Shown here: positions 26,401 to 39,700 of the stretch, piece after piece | Layout: every line of letters begins with the position of its first letter | Numbering within the stretch: position 1 is the stretch's first letter | Assembly (NCBI RefSeq): GCF_002443255.2 | Contig: NW_019211457.1 | Location: 44,291,119 to 44,355,118 of the forward strand | Length of the DNA: 64,000 bases | Source of the DNA: Varroa destructor | Lineage: Eukaryota > Arthropoda > Arachnida > Mesostigmata > Varroidae | Direction: 5' to 3' | Program-made: the position numbers and the translations under genes | Notes under the pieces: model-generated | The model's database searches: none | What the model saw: the letters and a program-made list of their open reading frames with translations, nothing else | What the model was told of the DNA's origin: nothing

Positions 26401-29040
26401 TTCAGCAGTAATCAATCCGATCGGCCACAACCGGTAGCAGAACTACGACGGACGTCAGTCAGTCAGTCCGGACATTCGACGTCCAGCAAGGCCCGATTAA
26501 CGTTAGGAGACGTCGTTCGCCGTCGCCCGCAGCAGTACCGACTCGGGTGGCTAATTCTGTTGCAGTGACGACTACTCTGGCATGAGTCGCCGCTGGAGGC
26601 CGGTGGCCCGTGATGTTGTTACGGTGGTGGCAGCACCATCGACGGCAATTGACGCTGTGGCGTGTTGCTGTTGCTTCTGCAGCTTAGCTCTTAGTTCTGT
26701 TCAGCTTCAACGTTCTATCTTTGCCTAAGTTTGCCTGCTGCTGGCGATGATGATGACAGTAGCACAGACGCGGCCCTCTACCTCCAGTGCAGCAGCAGTC
26801 CATCGTAGTTGTAGTAGCAACGGTCGTGGCGCGGTCTGAACTCGTCATCCGTAACGGACCGTCATTCTGCCTCTACGGCCACCCGCCTCTCCCTTACTGG
26901 CCGCTACTGCTGCTGCGTTTCGCTCTGGACTTTTGTAGCAGCGCATTCAATATACTAAGCAGCAACATCACTGTCTGCCGCTGTCGTTGCTACTAACTTT
27001 ACTGTTGCTGTCGCCGGCGTCAACAACTACTCTATAGCGTTCAATGTGCTGTGCTACTAGACGCTGAGTCGATTGGTTGACCGTCGCCGTCGCGATGGCT
27101 ATGAACCACCGTCTTTTGCTAGTTTTCTTGCTTGGTTGCCTGTTGTTGTCGTTATGCGTGAGTGAGAGACCTCTCCGGTGTAGTCCTCAATTCACCGCTG
27201 GCGGCTTGAACAACGGCGACGACGACGACGACGGTGACAACGACCACAATTGAAGTACCAGCAGGTCCATACGTCATTGCGTAGTTCATATGTAATTTGA
27301 AAATGGAGGCGGCGCTGGCAGTGAGGACCCTGCGTGTGCATTCAGGCAGCGTTTCTCGGATTGGGTCAGACAACAGCGAAGTGTGCAAAGGAACTTAAAC
27401 CAGCAAAGCAAGCTCTCGACGCCGAAGTCCGTCATTCCTCGCACCGGTGCAGGTCCACTGAATACGGAACTGCAAGAGGTGGTCCGCAGGGTTGATTGCC
27501 ACCTACCTACCGCGCGTGGAGGCGTAATTCTATCACAGTCAATCTCCCCATTGAAGCTGTTGACGTAACTTCCATTAGCTAACAACCTTCAGCATTTCTT
27601 TTCCAGGTCGGCTGTAATAAAGAACAACATGGCAGAATCACTAGAATCCAAATCTTACGCATATTAGAGTAGAATCGAAAACTTAAATCATCTACTGTCT
27701 TCTCGTGTTCTGTACAGGATAGGGTCTACCCGTGCCATTTAATAAATTCCACGTTATTCGATCTCGCACTCCTATAGGCGTAATTTGGTTCGTAAACAGG
27801 CCGCTATTATACTGTCAAGGTACATGAAACGAATTCAAGGCAACGCTGAGTGCCAAGCAAATGGTACAACTGAATCAAATAACTACTGCATGTGGATTAG
27901 GAAGAATGATCGCGTGGGAATATTGAGCGGCTTTACCAGGTCTATAATCTTTCCCTAGAATTACGGTTATGGCTCGAATAGCGCATCTAACGATACAGGC
28001 AGTCGCAACGTTTAGATAGTCGGTCGTCGGCTGAACTAGCAAACTTAGCCGTCGCTTGTGATGCAGAAAAATAACTAGCAATTTGTTGCTCCCTCTGCCA
28101 TTATTGCCGCTGCTCACGCCCGAGCGAACGAGTGTTTGCGCACGCTAGGTGTCCGCTACGACTGATCTTTTCTGTGCCCCTATTGGGCCTCGTCGCCCTT
28201 TGGGGGCTGTCGTTTCGCCCCTCCTGCTGCTAGGCCTGTTTCCTGCCATTGCTAGAATCATAACGATGTACTGTGTTCTTGTTGTTGCTAGTACCACCAG
28301 TACGGCCCTCTATTAGAAGTTGTGCTGGAAGACCGCTGCTGCCATTGCTCGTTTTAGCGTTTCCTAGGCCGATCGCTTGCGGTATCTCGGCCAGCGTTTC
28401 TCACAGACGACTCCAACAACAGCATCAGCATCATCGTCTAACATATGGTGGCGGTGGTGGCGATGATGGCCGCCGTCGCGGGCGGCGTCACAGTTTGAGC
28501 CACCATTGGCCCCGCCAGCGTCGGCGCACCTAGACAGAGTGGCTGCTGAGCCAGCGCGTGGCTGACCGCTAATTTATATGCGGCAGCGATATGTGGTAAT
28601 GGCAAAAGCGCCACTGATCGTGCCGTCGACAACAGACGACGGGGACGACGCTAACTAGCGAATGCTGTCGTCACATCAGCTACTGTCATTGCTAGCGCGA
28701 CGGTGGCGGCCATAGAGAGACAAAAACATCCGCATGGCCCTTTGCGCAGCCTGGCGGAGACGACAGCGGCTGCAATAGTGGTCGCATTGCGGAGGGATGT
28801 CGATTGATTATGACGACTTTTCACTGTCTCTCTGCCCAGGACGCGATCTCGCGCACGGCCGTATCGTCGCCACGACCATAGCCAGCATCATCAGTAGTAA
28901 CAGTTGCGGTAGCAGTCATACAATGTCCGTTTCCCTTCAATTCGATATTTGACGCTCACTAATGACTGAGCGCACGTCTACAACGCATTTGCCGAAGCTC
29001 ATACAGTAAACGACGGAAAAACGATAGGGGGCCGGGTACC
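26401..29040. other. GC-richer triplet-repeat block
   Basis: Short CAGT (26454-26468), GCTGCTG, GACGACGAC (about 27220) and GGTGGCGGTGGTGG (about 28446) runs are dense here. Open frames of 60-100 codons are rich in the residues those triplets encode and match nothing I know. A pyrimidine tract ending in CCAG near 27607 resembles a splice acceptor but no open exon follows. Confidence 0.45.
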
Positions 29041-30060
29041 ATGGTGAAAAAGATAAGAGGAGAAATCAAGCAATGACAGAGGGCTCACGTGGCTTTCACT
29101 GGGGCTAAACTTTTTATTTTTATTTTAGAGGCGATATGTCAATCACGTAGAATGATATCTATCTATGCCGCACTAGAAATAGCATTTCACCCTGTCAGAA
29201 CACGAGAATTTACCGAAAATTGCCGAGATGACAAATATCTCAGCTTGTCGACCAGACAACAACGTGCCTACTGATAGACCATTAATAGGATTTATTAGAT
29301 AATGGGTGAAGGCTTTCATTAAGAGCAATAGCTTTGTATCATACGGGCTATTATATGCTGCAGTATCGAACTGCGACAGCGGTACAAGCATGAGAAGTTT
29401 CGCGCACTGTTGTCTCTTCAAGCAGGCATACGCGCGAAAAATAAAGCAGTCATAGGCCAATGGAAAGGTTATCTTCGTAAACAGATGGAGTACATTTTGT
29501 TTTTCGTCCCTGCCTGTTTACAGCACTAAATTTAGTTCCGCCATATCTGCAATCGGGCACAATTCTACTGCTAACTCAATTTAGCTTTTTTTCTTCCTTC
29601 CTTCAACAGAAGAACAACCGAAATTTGTGTGTTTAGCAGAGCTACTTCACATCCGTCATCGCGCCAACGGCCGTAAATTAACGATGTGCGTGTAAGCAAG
29701 CAGATACAGTCCCAGAGCACTTCGAATCTTTTCTTGGCTTATTTGTGTGTTTTGGCACGATATCGTGCAACACTCAACCTATCGTATATTGGGCATTATG
29801 ATCTCTGTGCATAGACTTAACAATAACACTTATTTGACGTCGTCTCGATTAAGGCACGTTCATTAGAATTCGGCCGAAAGCAGACTCTAATGTCAAGGAC
29901 GAGTTCAGAAGGGCACATCAGTCCAGCCAGATCCAGCCCGAATATTTTGCAATTCGCTACTGACGCACATAAACATAACGGCTGCTTAAGAACGAGTCGC
30001 AAGTTGCCATCTCACTGTTGTCAATAATTCGAAAATTATTAGCAACAATAGGAACACCGC
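29041..30060. other. No gene seen
   Basis: AT-richer sequence without repeats, hairpins or recognisable reading frames. Confidence 0.45.
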
Positions 30061-30078
30061 ACTGATGAACTGATCAAT

Positions 30079-30113
30079 AACAACAACAACAACAACAATA
30101 ACAGCAGCAGCAG
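30079..30113. repeat. (AAC)n-(AGC)n trinucleotide run
   Basis: About six AAC units, an interruption, then three or four AGC units. Confidence 0.85.
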
Positions 30114-30207
30114 GAGCATGAGGAGGAGCAGGCGTTACGGGATTGCGAAACTGGATGTCAAGGGTGCAACATACAATGCAAGGATCGCTGTTGTCTGCTT
30201 CATATAG

Positions 30208-30252
30208 CACACACACACACGCACACACACACACACACACACATACACACAC
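30208..30252. repeat. (CA)n microsatellite
   Basis: A CA dinucleotide array with single-base interruptions (one G, one T). On the minus strand it reads as Cys-Val repeats in an otherwise unsupported frame. Confidence 0.93.
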
Positions 30253-33200
30253 CCTCATACAGACAGTCAGACAGACGTCCTGATCCTAGCTATCAACAGA
30301 TAACGAGAAGGATTTTATTCCAAGGACAACGTCTTACCAATTTCGAGATCCTGACGAAGGAAATGATGAAAGGACGATTCAGCCGTAATATTGGTTCGAT
30401 CGGTGCCACATATGAGAAAATCGATCGTATACTTCAACGTGGTGGAAACGTTTTCCTTGATTGGTCCAATCGGAAACGATGATAAGAGCTTTAGGAATAG
30501 AGGTAGACGGTTTTAGAGATTTTTATCGATATCGGTAAAAAAAACATCTTTCTTGCGATGGCTCTGGTTGCTGTTGACACCAATATGATCCGATGGGCCG
30601 ATATTTCCGTTGAAACAAACGGCACAAGACTTAGCAACACGAGGCGCGTTTGACTTTATTTAGCCAAAGCTCTTTAACTGTTCGTTCACAGTGACGATTG
30701 ATGTATGATTGCTCACTCTAGCCCTACTCAAAGATCACTGTAGATCTTCATTCTTCTTTGCAATTCATATCGTTAAAGATGAAGACGTTGCTCCACTTTC
30801 AGAAAATCCACTGAATGAGGAGAGCTGTAGGTCGAAAAGCGTTGACATCTCGGGTAAAAACATACTGGAAGCCAACTTGAGTGTTGATCGGACTCGGGTC
30901 TGCAGTTTGTCTTCTTCAGATGGTGAGAAAAGGAGAAGCGATGGTTGTATGAGGTCTAATAACATAACAACTACACATGACAAATTAGTTAATCAGGCGC
31001 TTGTTGCGGCTCGCTCGTCAAATGACGTTCTATCCAGTTCTCTTCACTGTTGCCAAAATGAATGCAATGTGCCATCGTGCGCGGTACTTTGGACAAGCTG
31101 AGGTCGATCGGCAGGCGGAGATGATGGCGCTGATGGTTCCTGTCGCCGAAGTCGAAGTAACGAGCCGTCCAGCTATCGAATGCGCGAGTGAGGGACGACA
31201 AAAAAGAAAGGATAAATAGAAAGGGCAGGCGACACCGTGCCCTCAAAGACGAACAGACAGCTGGGCATAAGGTAAAGACACAGCCGTCTTCGGCCGTCGG
31301 ATATTGCCGTAGCGTCAAAGCATAGGGAACGTTGACGACGCACACGGCGCCTGCCCCTAGCTGCCGGACAAATCGTGGTCGCATTGGTTGCTCACGTATC
31401 CGTCCGAGCTAGGAGCAATAGTGGCCGGGCTGCTTACGAACGACAGCAGACGCTGGCGACGTTAGCAGCTACATCAGAAGGAGCCAAGAAGCAGAAAAAG
31501 CAGAAGCTAAAGGCAGAGGAAGCCGACAGCAAAACCAACAGCAGCATCAATAGCAGAAGTGCGACTGCCGACTTCACTCGGCCTTTCTGCTGTCGAGCAC
31601 TAGCTGCCGAGGACAACAATGACACTGGAATATAAAAGGCTGGCTGAGATGCCAGGTCGACCGAATCGACCGAGCCAATCCGAACGAGCCACAAGCAGCG
31701 ATGAGGAAGAAGATTGTAGATTGTCATCGACGTTGCTGCCGCTGTTACCTCGCGACACCACTAAAGGCGGAAAGGGAAAAATAAACGTAACCGACAAGAA
31801 CAACAACAGCAACAGCAGCAGCAGCAGCAGCAGCAACAGCAACAACAAGTGACGGACGAGTGGAGAAGCACAACAACAACAAACCAGCAAAAAGAACCAC
31901 TACAGAAGTGGTCACCGCAGCCGCCGACGTAGCAATAATCGCGATGGCAGTGAATCGTAGCAGCCAAACCACGTCAAATCGAGAGGTTGCCCATGAAGTA
32001 GATGCGACGGCCAAACGGAAAAAGAGGGACTGCGGCTGTTGGAGGGAGCATGTATTCTTCGCTCAACGAGGAAGGCCAATGCCAAGAAGAGTCAAAACAG
32101 CGTTGCGAAGGAAACGCCTCGTAATAGTGCTGTCTTCACGGCAGAGCAGTAGCGCGCACGCGATGGGACGATAGTGTCGTTCGAGGATACTTTGGGGATG
32201 CAAGGAATGGCAAGTTGCACTTGACAGAACAATAATCAGCGGTATACATGGGACGAACGGATTACTAGAGAAGACTAACACGATCGGGTTTAATACAGCA
32301 TAGTCCTGCATCGTCGCAATTGAGATATCAGGTATAAGTAGGCTGCGGGCTAGAGGAGCGAAAGTTTCAGGTCGTTTTTGGGCCAGGCCAATCCAAATTA
32401 CAAAATAGGTTGTCCTTTCTTGGCTGTACCCGAACTTGAACTAAATCAAAAAAATTTATCGATGGTAAACCCTCGATATAATCAATACGCAACAGTAAGT
32501 GGTGTCGCTACCTCAACATTCCACATTATGACTGAACGAAATTAAACCGATGGCCCTCTAGCGACAAATGGCGGTCCAACAGGGCTCCATTAACGGTGAC
32601 GTGTACAAAACAACTGGCAACTCACTGGTTTACTGACTATCGCTACGACAATGAGCGGACCCGCTGGCAGCAGGACCGGCAAGCAAAGCAGCTGCTTCCG
32701 GCTAGGGACAGTGAGGATTTTCAGCGAGGGTTGAGACCGACAACGTCACAGCAGTAGTAACAGGAGCAGGACAAGCGATAGCAGCGACAGCGGCGGCGGC
32801 GTTATCGTCTATAATAGACGTTGACGTACAAGCCACTATGGCACGGTATAGTGCACTGTCTCAAGGACAATGCGCGTAAAGGTTTTCATCCCCAGTAGGC
32901 CCCATCTCGCACCCAACACCTCATGTCCCACGCATAACGTTCGTACCTCATTACGATGGAAACTGCTGTTATTTCGATCTATTTGACGAGAGAAATAGCC
33001 AGTGCCCAAACACTACAATCACTGAGCAATACCAACAGCCACAGCTATGGCCGCTGTGGCCTAACGAAAAGCTCAGTAGTAGTTAAATATATTCTACCTA
33101 CAGAAACCTACAAATGAACGCAACACCAGTTCAGGTCGCATTAAGCCCACAGCGTGTAAAAAGCCACAAACGCTCCATTATGCTTCTAACAGAGCTGCTC

Positions 33201-35000
33201 GTATTACAAGTGGGATATGCGCTGTGGCTATACTTCAAGCCAAGAACGGAAGGCGGACAATGACTCCTGGGTCCACCGGAAATCGGTCCCAGCTTCTGTG
33301 ACGTCTACGACAGAAGCAGCGCTAGCAAAGCCAGCATCGCTCGGTTTGAGGCAGTGCCGAAAACAATGACGAAGCGATGGGCCGTTCAGTTTCTCTTGTG
33401 ATCGCTTTCGGTAGGTAAAACCCACTGAACGGCTGTAGTAGGGTCGATGATGACCCCCACCGCCAGGTGCACACTGGTGGCGAAGGGCGGTGGACACGGT
33501 TCATTCACACTAGCTCTTGTGAACGCCAGCTTCGCTCATCCGTTTGTCGAGTAGAACATATACTACACAGACATACACACCTATATCTAAATAATATTTA
33601 TGTATGCGTGTGTGTTGCTGGCGGCCTCTCCTCTAGGTAGCACAGCATTTGACCACCCCATCATTTTAGCATTCGCCTCTCGCTTGTGAAAGTAGATACG
33701 AAGGCACTCATTTTAGTTAGGGTGCGCGACTGTGTCTTGCTTGTCTCTCTTCGTTGCGCGCATCTACTTCGGCCATTCGGATCACCAATCAGAATGACGA
33801 CGTCCACGGCGGCAACGGCTTCTTTTATATCAAGCACTTCAGCACAGACGAAACCTGCGCAGTAGTTACTCTACTGACAAAACGCTCTCCGAAGCAACCG
33901 TAACCACTGGTAGCCGCCGAACAACAGTAACAACCATTGTATCTGCTAGAAAAAGCGGTGCAATACAGGGAGGAACTTTGCACCAACTCAATAAAAAGTA
34001 GAAAAACCGACGGAGGAGCGGCACTAGCACTTGCCACGCGGCTCAATGCCGGACTCGGAATATGCTCAATTGTTGTTGTTATCGCTAGCGGTAGATGAAC
34101 TTGATTGAAGTCGTGGACGTGGAAGTTACCTGTCGGAAATAATCTAAAAAAAGACATGGATAGAAGAAGCACCCTGAAAATAAAGTCATGTCCCGCAATC
34201 TCGTCTATGTAGCTATGGAAAATAAAGCTGGGACGGAACTTCATCCGACACGGAATCGACTGCCCATAACAGCATAAAGCAGAAAACTGCGCGTGGGACC
34301 AGCCCCAGCAATACGCAGCTAAACTAGATCATTTATCCACATTACGTTACGTACATAGATTTACAGACGTACGTTATCGATGGAGTATTACTAGCTGTAG
34401 CAGGAATTACCAAGACAAATTTCTATCCTGTCACCCTTCAGCAATTGCTAGCCTTCGAGTGAAGAACTCACTTGTCCTTTACTCACTGAACCTGTTAATG
34501 CACTAACAGCGAGCCGCTTCTTCTAGGCCTCCCGTCCCTGCTGGCGCCACTGCTGCTGCTGTTGTTTCTGCTGGTCGCTGTTTCGTCGTTACTACAACTA
34601 TGTTTGTTAAGGACGAGAATTTATCCTGAGGCGGTACCGTGAGCGGACAAGTCGCCAACAGCGCATCATCAACAATACAGCTCTGGCCAATGAACTCGGT
34701 AAGGATTAAACCGCCATGTCTTCTGGGAGAGGCACTGCTACCGGCCTCGACGTCTTTCCCGGCATCGAACTCCACGCCGAGGCTGCTGCAGTTAACATCG
34801 AAAAACCGCGGCGAGAACTGAGAGTCGGGCACAGGTTGTTGCAGAGGATACCGCAAAGGATTCTGCCACAGACAAGATCCTATCGTGCGAAATTCGCGCT
34901 CAACTGCGATTGGTGTTACCGAAGTCACTATTACTGCAGCAAGCATCATCAGAACATCCGCTTCAGCATATAGTGCTTTATGTACACATGTAGACAAATG
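30253..35000. other. Triplet-rich block with several unsupported open frames
   Basis: Open frames of 130 codons (+, 30709-31101), 131 codons (-, 30989-31384), 139 codons (-, 33825-34244) and 164 codons (-, 34503-34997; its first codon is TTG rather than ATG) overlap other frames and carry no domain I recognise. The plus frame at 30709 is Ser/Asp/Glu/Lys-rich and would be a soluble acidic segment if real. I treat them as probably non-coding. Confidence 0.4.
31799..31849. repeat. (CAA/CAG)n trinucleotide run
   Basis: An opa-like mixture of CAA and CAG triplets spans about 50 bp with seven consecutive CAG-phase units in the centre. In the frames present it reads as Asn/Ser on the plus strand and Leu/Val or Cys on the minus strand rather than as Gln in a long frame, so it is not an obvious polyglutamine coding tract. 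Confidence 0.9.
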
Positions 35001-36700
35001 ACAAAAAAGAAGAGATGAGATAAAATAGGTTGAGGAAAAGTTCTAAAATCGCATACAATTGTTATTTCACTGATATATGGTTCGGCATCGGATTTTTTTT
35101 AATCGGACCCCATTAATTTGTTATACCCATTGCACTTATTATTAGGGCTATTGGTTCTGTTTAGTCAGACGATACTGAGATTTAATCGTGATACAGGACA
35201 CCGGTGTGTCCTGTATCACGATTGTTGATGTGTTGTCCCTGACAAGGGTTTGTTAGGATTTGTAAGTTTCCCGCTTTAGGCATCAAGAGGCGACGCAACG
35301 AAAAGCTACTATATCATAAATGATAAAAAATAAAAGTACATATTGTACGTGCATCGGGACATTTTTTTTTCTTTCCCTTCTTTACGACTATTCAGGGCAG
35401 CACGATCGTCAAACAACATATTATGCAAAGCTGTGTTCACCATTAGCTAGTTATGGACTGGGTTAGTGGGGTTACTTTTGGCTGGAAGCAACCAGCTCCG
35501 TCGAAAACAAACAAGCGTGGAATCGTTCAAGATTGTAAATGATCGCAGTTTAATGGTCACCGTGTATATTCAGAAACTATTATAATCAGTATGCCCTTAT
35601 GTAATGATAAATAGATGATTCGCAAATTGGCGTCACCAACTATCGCATCAAGCGCCGTGCTGATTGATAGGAACTGCACGGCTGGCCAGCATTAAGTAGT
35701 ATTGTCGAACCTCTTTTCCCAGGTTTTCTGCTAGACAGATAAGCGTCTAGTAAATAAGAAGGGCTCCCTCGAACTACTAGCCTGCCTATTACGACTACAA
35801 CTGCTACGACCATTACATCTGCAAATACTTCTCGTTGTTACCTGTGGCCATTAAGAGCTGACGGCGTACAAATTCGACGACTAGCTCCCAGCAACGAGGC
35901 ACTGCCGCAGCACGAACGAGACGAGACGGCCCCAGGAGATGGCCGTCAACAAAAGCCTATTCTAAAAGGAGTTTGCAAAAAGCTCCTTTTTTTCACTTCA
36001 AAATCAGACGAAGACCTTTCGCACTATGCTCCCTTGTTAGTTTGTCTATCTATCCGCACGTCCACTTCTGGTAGTTGCCGCTTGTTTGTCTACCGAATTT
36101 ACCTGCTCCAGCTGTACGAGGCGAACTTGGTAAGCTCTGCTAAGGGAACCGAGGAGCTGACGGGAGCAAAGATTATGTGTGAGAAAGTTAAAGGAAATCG
36201 AGCACGACGACATTACGTCTACTATTGCCTATTAGTCATTCTATTGCTATTGGATTAACGGGCCCATTGATATTCGACCACTGAGTCTGCCCGAATGACA
36301 TCGCCCATTTAAGGCAATATTATTTGTATCTGCTAGAGGCCCAATCAAGGCACGTGAGAAAGCTCAGAAGCAGCACGAGCAAAAGCATCGGCGCACGCCG
36401 CATAAGTAGGGCATGTTTGCCTCCTCCACATCTGAACTGGCCTGACAAACTAAAACGGTTTGCCAGTAAGCGTTCGTTTTAGTAAGCGCCGCAGTGATAG
36501 ACGAAAAATATTCTTGCGCAGAAGACTTCGTGTTCCTTTTTTCAAAAATGATACTATTGTCGTTGCTATCGCTTTGATTGCAACCGTTGTCTCCCTCGCG
36601 CGAATATTACTAAGCACTCAGCGACTCAATGCCGCACCGTTTCATTGAAGTTGGCGTTTGCTTGAATCGTTGGTTCATCCAAACAAATGCGACATCAATA
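35001..36700. other. AT-richer DNA with one strong hairpin
   Basis: Apart from the perfect inverted repeat at 35184-35223 and a weaker one (AAAAGGAG 35964-35971 / CTCCTTTT 35983-35990), I see no gene or repeat. Confidence 0.45.
35184..35223. repeat. Perfect 18-bp inverted repeat with 4-base loop
   Basis: AATCGTGATACAGGACAC (35184-35201) is exactly complementary to 35206-35223, with CGGT between. Neither arm is low-complexity. As RNA it would form an uninterrupted 18-bp stem capped by a tetraloop; as DNA it could extrude a cruciform. It is shorter and more perfect than a usual animal pre-miRNA, which has about 22 paired positions with bulges. It could be a recent foldback, a replication-template-switch scar or a remnant of a palindromic element. 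Confidence 0.93.
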
Positions 36701-36708
36701 TCTTCAAT

Positions 36709-36743
36709 AGCAGCAGCAGCAGCAGCAGCAGCAGCGGCAGCAG
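36709..36743. repeat. (AGC)n trinucleotide run
   Basis: About ten AGC units with one AGC to CGG interruption near the 3' end. Confidence 0.93.
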
Positions 36744-39700
36744 AAAAAACAACAGTCGAGACACGTCGAGGTGCGCAGGGGGTGCAGTCGACTAGGTGGC
36801 TTAGCTGAACGGCCTGTTCCTAACCCAAAAATTGGATTTTACTTAATATAATTCGTCAGCGAAGATTGATTTACCAGTAAGTCATGCTTTCGGACGGAAA
36901 CGTCGCAACAACAATAACAATAGCAACGATATCAGCAATAAGGGCGCGGTAGAATCCCTTCATCCACCCCCACTTTCCTGTGTTCTGCCTTCTTCCCCGA
37001 CAGCTGTCGCTATTCCACCTGATGATGGCAATGGCAGAGCGTTGTTTTTATGTGTCGCAGATAGGCCGGCCAGTCGACTGCTGCTGCTGCTGCCTGCCTG
37101 CCTGCCTGCCAGCGTCAGCCATGCTTACCGACTGACTAGCTCAGGGCAGGTTGATTTGGCGACTTGCGATTGTGATTATGACGAGGACGACCACGACGAT
37201 GGTGAAACGTAGAAAGAAAACGACCACAGTGGTTCGGAAATGGCGGATAATCAGAAGGGCTAATTCTGCTATTAGCAGCAGAACATGCCCCGCAGCTGTT
37301 TCCCTACCTGGCTAGCCGTCTCAGACAACACTGTTTCTAACGAGCCGAATCCTGCTAGAACAAAAGCGCAAGTGGGGGCCGTTGGGTGGCACAACCACTG
37401 AACGACGAGTGACAAGCTGGTACGACGACAAAGCGGGAAAATAAAGGGGAACGGTCGCAACGATGAACTTAGCCATTTCTACGGACGATGGAATCAACGC
37501 CGAAGTGATTGAAATTTGAAACAACTACTGACGCCGTAAGTGTTGTACATCTAACGATGGTCGTGATGATGCGGCTTTAAAGCGCAAAAAAGCTGGCTGA
37601 GGCACGTGGAGAGCATTCTCGTGCTGTTCACTATTAAAAGTTAGCCTAAAACGCTGTCTTCCTCTGTCGAGGCGTCGGTTAGAACCTGAACAGCTACCGA
37701 TTAGGTATCGCAATTAGTATTGGCTAACTAGCGATCAACTTCTGCCTGACCCAGCGTGGATCTCGATGGATGTGTACGTGTTTGTTGATCGCCAGTATCA
37801 ATTATGGTTGTCACCGTTGTGCATCGCTTTAGCAGTACCATTTAATACGACGATACTACAATTTCTACGACTGATGTAGAAACAGCAACATCCTTTATGG
37901 TGGCTAGAAGCTGAAGTCGCATTCGCCGTCATGGCTGCTAATAGTAGCTCTGTTCGATGGACAGGGCTGGCGTGTCCTCAGCCGTGGCAAGGACGCGAAA
38001 GAAATCCAATAAGGACTCAGTTCAGATCACGAATGTACACTAGTTGAGTGGCTAAGCACCAAGAGCTGTTACAGAACGCTTTATGGATGACGCTTCTGAC
38101 TTGCGCAAGGCAATAAGGACATGCGATTATTGGTTAAGTAATTGAGGTTTTCCGTCGAACAGCGGAGTTTCACTTCGACGTCAACCAGATCAACGATGCG
38201 CGTCAATGACAGTGGGCTTTATCGGCGGTGTGGCCGTTTTTCGATGGGACAGAAAAGAGCCGGCGGCCGAGAGAAACAAAGTTAGTACCCACTTTAAACG
38301 CTAAGGGGAGCAACAATAGCAGCCATTGGAAGAGGGGGATTACGATGCACTTGCATTGTACATGTTTACTAACCGGCTGGCGTTACGGATAAACATAATG
38401 GAATCAAGGCAGCAAAGTAGCCGTAGGTAACGCACGCACTTTGTAGAGGAGCTCACTTCAGCAGAAGATCCGATGAAAACGGTTTCGCCAACGGTTAGGT
38501 CCACAACTTCTATAGCGTAAGCAAAAGCAAGCCTGCAAAAAAGCCAGCAGCCATAGAAAAGTGTGAGTCCATGGAAAGCGGTGACCGACTGGTTGCCAAA
38601 CACGCAGCACTCGAAATAAAGCAACAAAAGTGATGCTCGAATGCACGCACTCATCTGGCGCGTTTACTTGTAGCTCCTGATCTTTGATACGAGGCTCGGA
38701 GTCGCCTATAGAAATAGCGGCTGGTTTGGTTAACGTTCAGACCAGAACGGAGCGGAAGAGTGCGCCCAAAGCGTCTTATTCTGTCAAAAGCCACCTCGCC
38801 CAGTAGCGACTGATGATGACCATTAAAGTTTCTTTCATTTGCTATTGCTGAAGTTATCGGAAGTTCACTGCGTTGGCCGTGCAGTCGACGAGTGTAGTTA
38901 TCTGAGCTGTTATACATGCCTGGTCGACACCGATGGCCGTCGACTGCATCGCGTGCCGATTTCCTTAGAGCCGGTAAAAAAAGTGCAAGCAGGCCTAGCA
39001 AGCTGGGTTGCTAGGTTTACGTTGTTTATGTAGAGCGGTCGAGTCCGTTTACACACTGTTGCTTTGCTCAGCTTGTACAGGTACATGTCATCGGCCCCTT
39101 TATTGTAATGAGACAAACCGCTCCGGTCATCATCACCCGTTGTCAGTATTCAACGGGAAATAGGGCTTTCCACTCGAAAGGTTCCAAAGAAAAGAGACCA
39201 CAGCCGCTATGGCTAGCGTGTGTGTGTTGTTGACCTATTGGATTTGCATTAAGCAGTCCCGCGACAATCTCATCCCATTGCTAGCTGGCATATTATTAAC
39301 GTGTGAAAGATATTCTCCGCATATATAACATTGCCTATCCGTCCCTTTGCGTCCGATGTTCACTGGGTACAAAAGCCTAAAGTTTTAAGTTTAAACCAAA
39401 GTTTTTTACTCTCTTTCCTGGTTCTCTACAGCTGCTGATAACTGAACTGTAACTGCAAGCTTCATTGCACCACGGACTGCTGTAGTTACTTCGATGCGAT
39501 TAGGACAGGGAACTTTTACGGACGTAACGTGAAATAAGCTTAAACTCATCGGGACAAAGCTATGAGTAGATATGACGGACTGTTTGACTCACGTATAGGA
39601 AACCGTCTCTGAAGTTGAACTGAAGGAATCTATAGGCGATGGCACATCATAGGTAACCTGTGCTACTACTTATTGTTCGCATTGTTCTGTAACAGTCAAC

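Noticed and set aside
31600..32014. Minus-strand frames with long poly-Leu or poly-Cys
   Set aside because: These are translations of the CAA/CAG run at 31799-31849 in other frames.
34503..34997. 164-codon minus-strand frame
   Set aside because: It begins at TTG, has no recognisable motif, and the other strand has comparable open frames.
39402..39431. Strong pyrimidine tract and acceptor CTCTACAG
   Set aside because: All three frames stop within about 20 bases, so no coding exon starts here; a non-coding exon cannot be excluded.
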